From Cohnella ginsengisoli (GTDB lineage: Bacteria; Bacillota; Bacilli; Paenibacillales; Paenibacillaceae): a stretch of 64,000 bases of DNA. Positions 62,163 through 64,000 of this stretch are shown piece after piece; within the stretch, counting starts at the first letter, position 1, and the number at the start of each line of letters is the position of its first letter. The position numbers were made by a program, and so were the translations under genes. The DNA lies in contig NZ_JAPDHZ010000004.1 in the NCBI RefSeq assembly GCF_029525555.1, forward strand, positions 186,001 through 250,000, given 5' to 3'. The notes under the pieces are model-generated. The model saw nothing but the letters and a program-made list of their open reading frames with translations, did no database searches and had not been told where the DNA came from.

Positions 62163-62658
62163 TTGAACAAGCAATCCGCCGCGGTCGGAATCTGGATTTT
62201 GGCTGCGGGATTGATCATTTTGCTCGGCAAGTTGGGCGTCTTTTCATTTATCGGGGCCGTGTTTTGGCCGATCCTGATTTTAATCGTCGGCATTTTGCTC
62301 CACGTGCTGTATTTCGGCGGCATCGTGCCTGCCGTGATTCTCGTGCCTGCCGGCATCCTGACCGGATCGTCGCTGCTGCTCATGGTCGGCAACTGGTTCG
62401 GCTGGGGATCGATGCGGTATATATGGCCGCTCTTTTTGCTTTCGATCGCGATCGGCTTGTACGAATACGCCGTTTTCGGCATCGGCAAGGATCGCGCGGT
62501 GTGGAACGCCGCGATGGGCATCGGAGCGCTCTCGCTTCTACTGTTCGCCATCATGCTGCTGTGGACTTGGGGGGATTTATCTGCTCGCGGCCGCCTTGAT
62601 CGGATTCGGCGTTTGGCTTGTCCTAAGCCGGCGCAAGCCGCGCAGACGCCGCCGATAA
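62163..62658 (+). CDS. LiaF/LiaI-like transmembrane domain protein (frameshifted in this sequence)
   Basis: This small membrane protein has four or five helices. The first pair (VGIWILAAGLIILLGKLGVF with FWPILILIVGILL) matches the LiaF/LiaI-type membrane domain in envelope-stress systems. The frame breaks at six G (62569-62574): five G gives WTWGIYLLAAALIGFGVWLV followed by an Arg-rich tail and TAA 62656-62658. That is a far better membrane protein end than the read-through. TTG 62163 follows GTGGGGGGAG. The product has about 165 residues. Confidence 0.75.
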
Positions 62659-62690
62659 TCCGAACCTGATGAAAGTTCGACAACTGAGGG

Positions 62691-62719
62691 TTGGCAATCG
62701 GGCTCGCTTAGCGTATAAT
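62691..62719 (+). promoter_or_regulatory. Sigma-A promoter of typA
   Basis: TTGGCA (62691-62696), 17 bases, TATAAT (62714-62719), giving a leader of about 130 bases. A weak hairpin (AACGTCGG/TCGGCGTT at 62739-62761) lies in the leader. Confidence 0.8.
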
Positions 62720-62858
62720 TGAAGGGATGTAGACAACGTCGGCCTCGCGTCGGCGTTTTGTGTTGGACACGGTAAATTAGGGGCGGCGGGTTCGTTTCAG
62801 TCGAAGCGGGCTTGCCGATCATAATGGATACAGATATAAAATTACAAGGAGTGGAACC

Positions 62859-64000
62859 ATGCAACAAGATCAAATCCGCAATATCGCCATTATCGCGCAC
62901 GTCGACCACGGGAAAACGACGCTCGTCGACCAGCTTCTGCGCCAATCCGGCACATTCCGCGAAAATGAGCAAGTCCAGGAGAGAGCGATGGATTCCAACG
63001 ATCTCGAACGGGAACGCGGCATCACGATCCTGGCGAAAAACACCGCCGTTCGTTATAAGGATCACTTGATCAACATCGTGGACACGCCCGGACACGCGGA
63101 CTTCGGCGGCGAAGTCGAACGTATCATGAAAATGGTAGACGGCGTTCTGCTCGTCGTCGACGCGTTCGAAGGCTGCATGCCGCAGACGAAGTTCGTGCTC
63201 CGCAAGGCGCTCGAAGCGGGCTTGACCCCGATTGTCGTCGTCAACAAGATCGACCGTCCGGCAGCTCGCCCGGCCGAAGTCATCGACGAAGTGCTCGAGC
63301 TGTTCATCGAGCTCGAAGCGAACGACGAGCAGCTCGAATTCCCGGTCGTTTACGCGTCCGGCCTGAACGGCATCGCCAGCCTCGACGCCGGTACGCTCGG
63401 CACGACGATGGAGCCGCTGTACGAGACGATCATCGAGAAGATCCCGCACCCGACCGAAGATCAGGACGCGCCGCTGCAGTTCCTCGTCACGCTGCTCGAT
63501 TACAACGAATACCTGGGCCGCATTCCGATCGGCCGCGTCAACCGCGGCAAGATTCGCCAAGGACAGCCGGTCGCCGTCCTGGACCGCGACGGCAAGATCC
63601 GTCAGGCCCGCATCGAAAAGCTGTTCGGCTTCCAAGGCCTGAAGCGCGTCGAGATGGAAGAAGCGGCAGCAGGCGACATCATCGCCATCGCCGGCATCAA
63701 GGACGTCAACATCGGCGAGACGGTCGCCGACCCGGCGAACCCCGAGGCGCTGCCGGTGCTCAAGATCGACGAGCCTACGCTGCAAATGCGCTTCCTGGTC
63801 AACAACAGCCCGTTTGCAGGCCGCGAAGGCAAGCACGTCACCTCCCGCAAGCTGCGCGAGCGCCTGTTCAAGGAGCTTGAGACGGACGTGGCGCTGCGCG
63901 TCGACGAGACCGACAGCCCCGACGCCTTCGTCGTCAGCGGCCGCGGCGAGCTGCATCTCGGCATCCTGATCGAGAACATGCGCCGCGAAGGTTACGAGCT
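62859..64000 (+). CDS. typA: Ribosome-associated GTPase TypA/BipA (partial, 3' end outside window)
   Basis: This translational GTPase of the EF-G type acts in ribosome assembly and stress. The window shows the first 380 residues. G1 is AHVDHGKTTLVDQLL, switch II lies in VDTPGHADFGGEV, and G4 is VVNKIDRP. The RERGITILAKNTAV switch I region is typical of BipA, and domain II and the start of domain III follow. ATG 62859 follows AAGGAGTGGAACC. The gene runs off the right edge. Confidence 0.97.
   Translation, partial: MQQDQIRNIAIIAHVDHGKTTLVDQLLRQSGTFRENEQVQERAMDSNDLERERGITILAKNTAVRYKDHLINIVDTPGHADFGGEVERIMKMVDGVLLVVDAFEGCMPQTKFVLRKALEAGLTPIVVVNKIDRPAARPAEVIDEVLELFIELEANDEQLEFPVVYASGLNGIASLDAGTLGTTMEPLYETIIEKIPHPTEDQDAPLQFLVTLLDYNEYLGRIPIGRVNRGKIRQGQPVAVLDRDGKIRQARIEKLFGFQGLKRVEMEEAAAGDIIAIAGIKDVNIGETVADPANPEALPVLKIDEPTLQMRFLVNNSPFAGREGKHVTSRKLRERLFKELETDVALRVDETDSPDAFVVSGRGELHLGILIENMRREGYE

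Noticed and set aside
1..64000. Prophage, insertion sequences, CRISPR arrays, tRNA or rRNA genes, defence islands
   Set aside because: No transposase, integrase, terminal repeat, spaced direct repeat or tRNA-like cloverleaf was found; the window is housekeeping in character.

Overview
The window is a GC-rich (about 60% or more by eye) stretch of chromosome from a Gram-positive, spore-forming relative of Bacillus. The best fit is Paenibacillaceae (a Cohnella- or Paenibacillus-like genome). Evidence: T-box leaders on tyrS and glyQS, sporulation genes yqfC and yqfD, FloA, BdbC/BdbD, Zur-ZnuCBA, YfhD/YqzL/YpuI-type small proteins, many TTG and GTG starts with strong GGAGG-type ribosome sites, and gene order close to the dnaK-to-sigA region of Bacillus subtilis. 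It is mostly a core housekeeping region. I found no prophage, transposon, CRISPR array, tRNA or rRNA gene.

Layout. 1-2162: the end of dnaK, dnaJ, a terminator and two small stress-type genes. 2163-9025: tyrS with a tyrosine T-box, then prmA, an M50 protease, rsmE, mtaB and a single gene joining a NUDIX domain to deoxyribose-phosphate aldolase. 9049-20795: a reverse-strand Na/Pi transporter (yqeW), an rRNA methyltransferase, addB-addA (recombination helicase-nuclease), an unknown membrane-anchored protein and a HIT protein. 20903-33338: rpsU-yqeY-nfeD-floA-(unknown)-yqfC-yqfD-phoH-pgpH-ybeY-dgkA-cdd-era-yqzL-recO, the conserved Bacillales order for ribosome maturation, membrane organisation and sporulation. 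33477-45892: a UbiA/MenA-type prenyltransferase, an unknown gene, glyQ-glyS with a glycine T-box, ppsR (yqfL), yqxD, dnaG-sigA, an unknown membrane protein, trmK and yqfO.

45893-52376: the RNase P RNA (type A architecture), zur, the zinc importer znuC-znuB-znuA behind a promoter with two Zur-box-like palindromes, and two tandem M29 aminopeptidases. 52388-60490: reverse-strand bdbC-bdbD and a secreted subtilase, then forward ypuI, a DUF1540 protein, a lytic transglycosylase and the cysteine desulfurase-thiI pair for tRNA thiolation. 60500-64000: divergent TerC-type genes, a LiaF-like membrane protein and the first part of typA (bipA).

The strongest sequence-level oddity is that about a dozen genes (rsmE, addB, yqfD, recO, glyS, znuB/znuA, an aminopeptidase, the subtilase, terC, a LiaF-like gene) are broken or mis-ended only at runs of five to seven identical bases, each one base off. 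Several are essential or near-essential, so this looks like homopolymer-length error in the assembly rather than gene decay. Below, these genes are given as whole CDS spanning the shift. The most interesting real biology is the NUDIX-DeoC fusion, the type A RNase P RNA in a Bacillales-like genome, the paired Zur sites, a probable sigma-E promoter before yqfC, and a perfect palindrome between two divergent terC genes.
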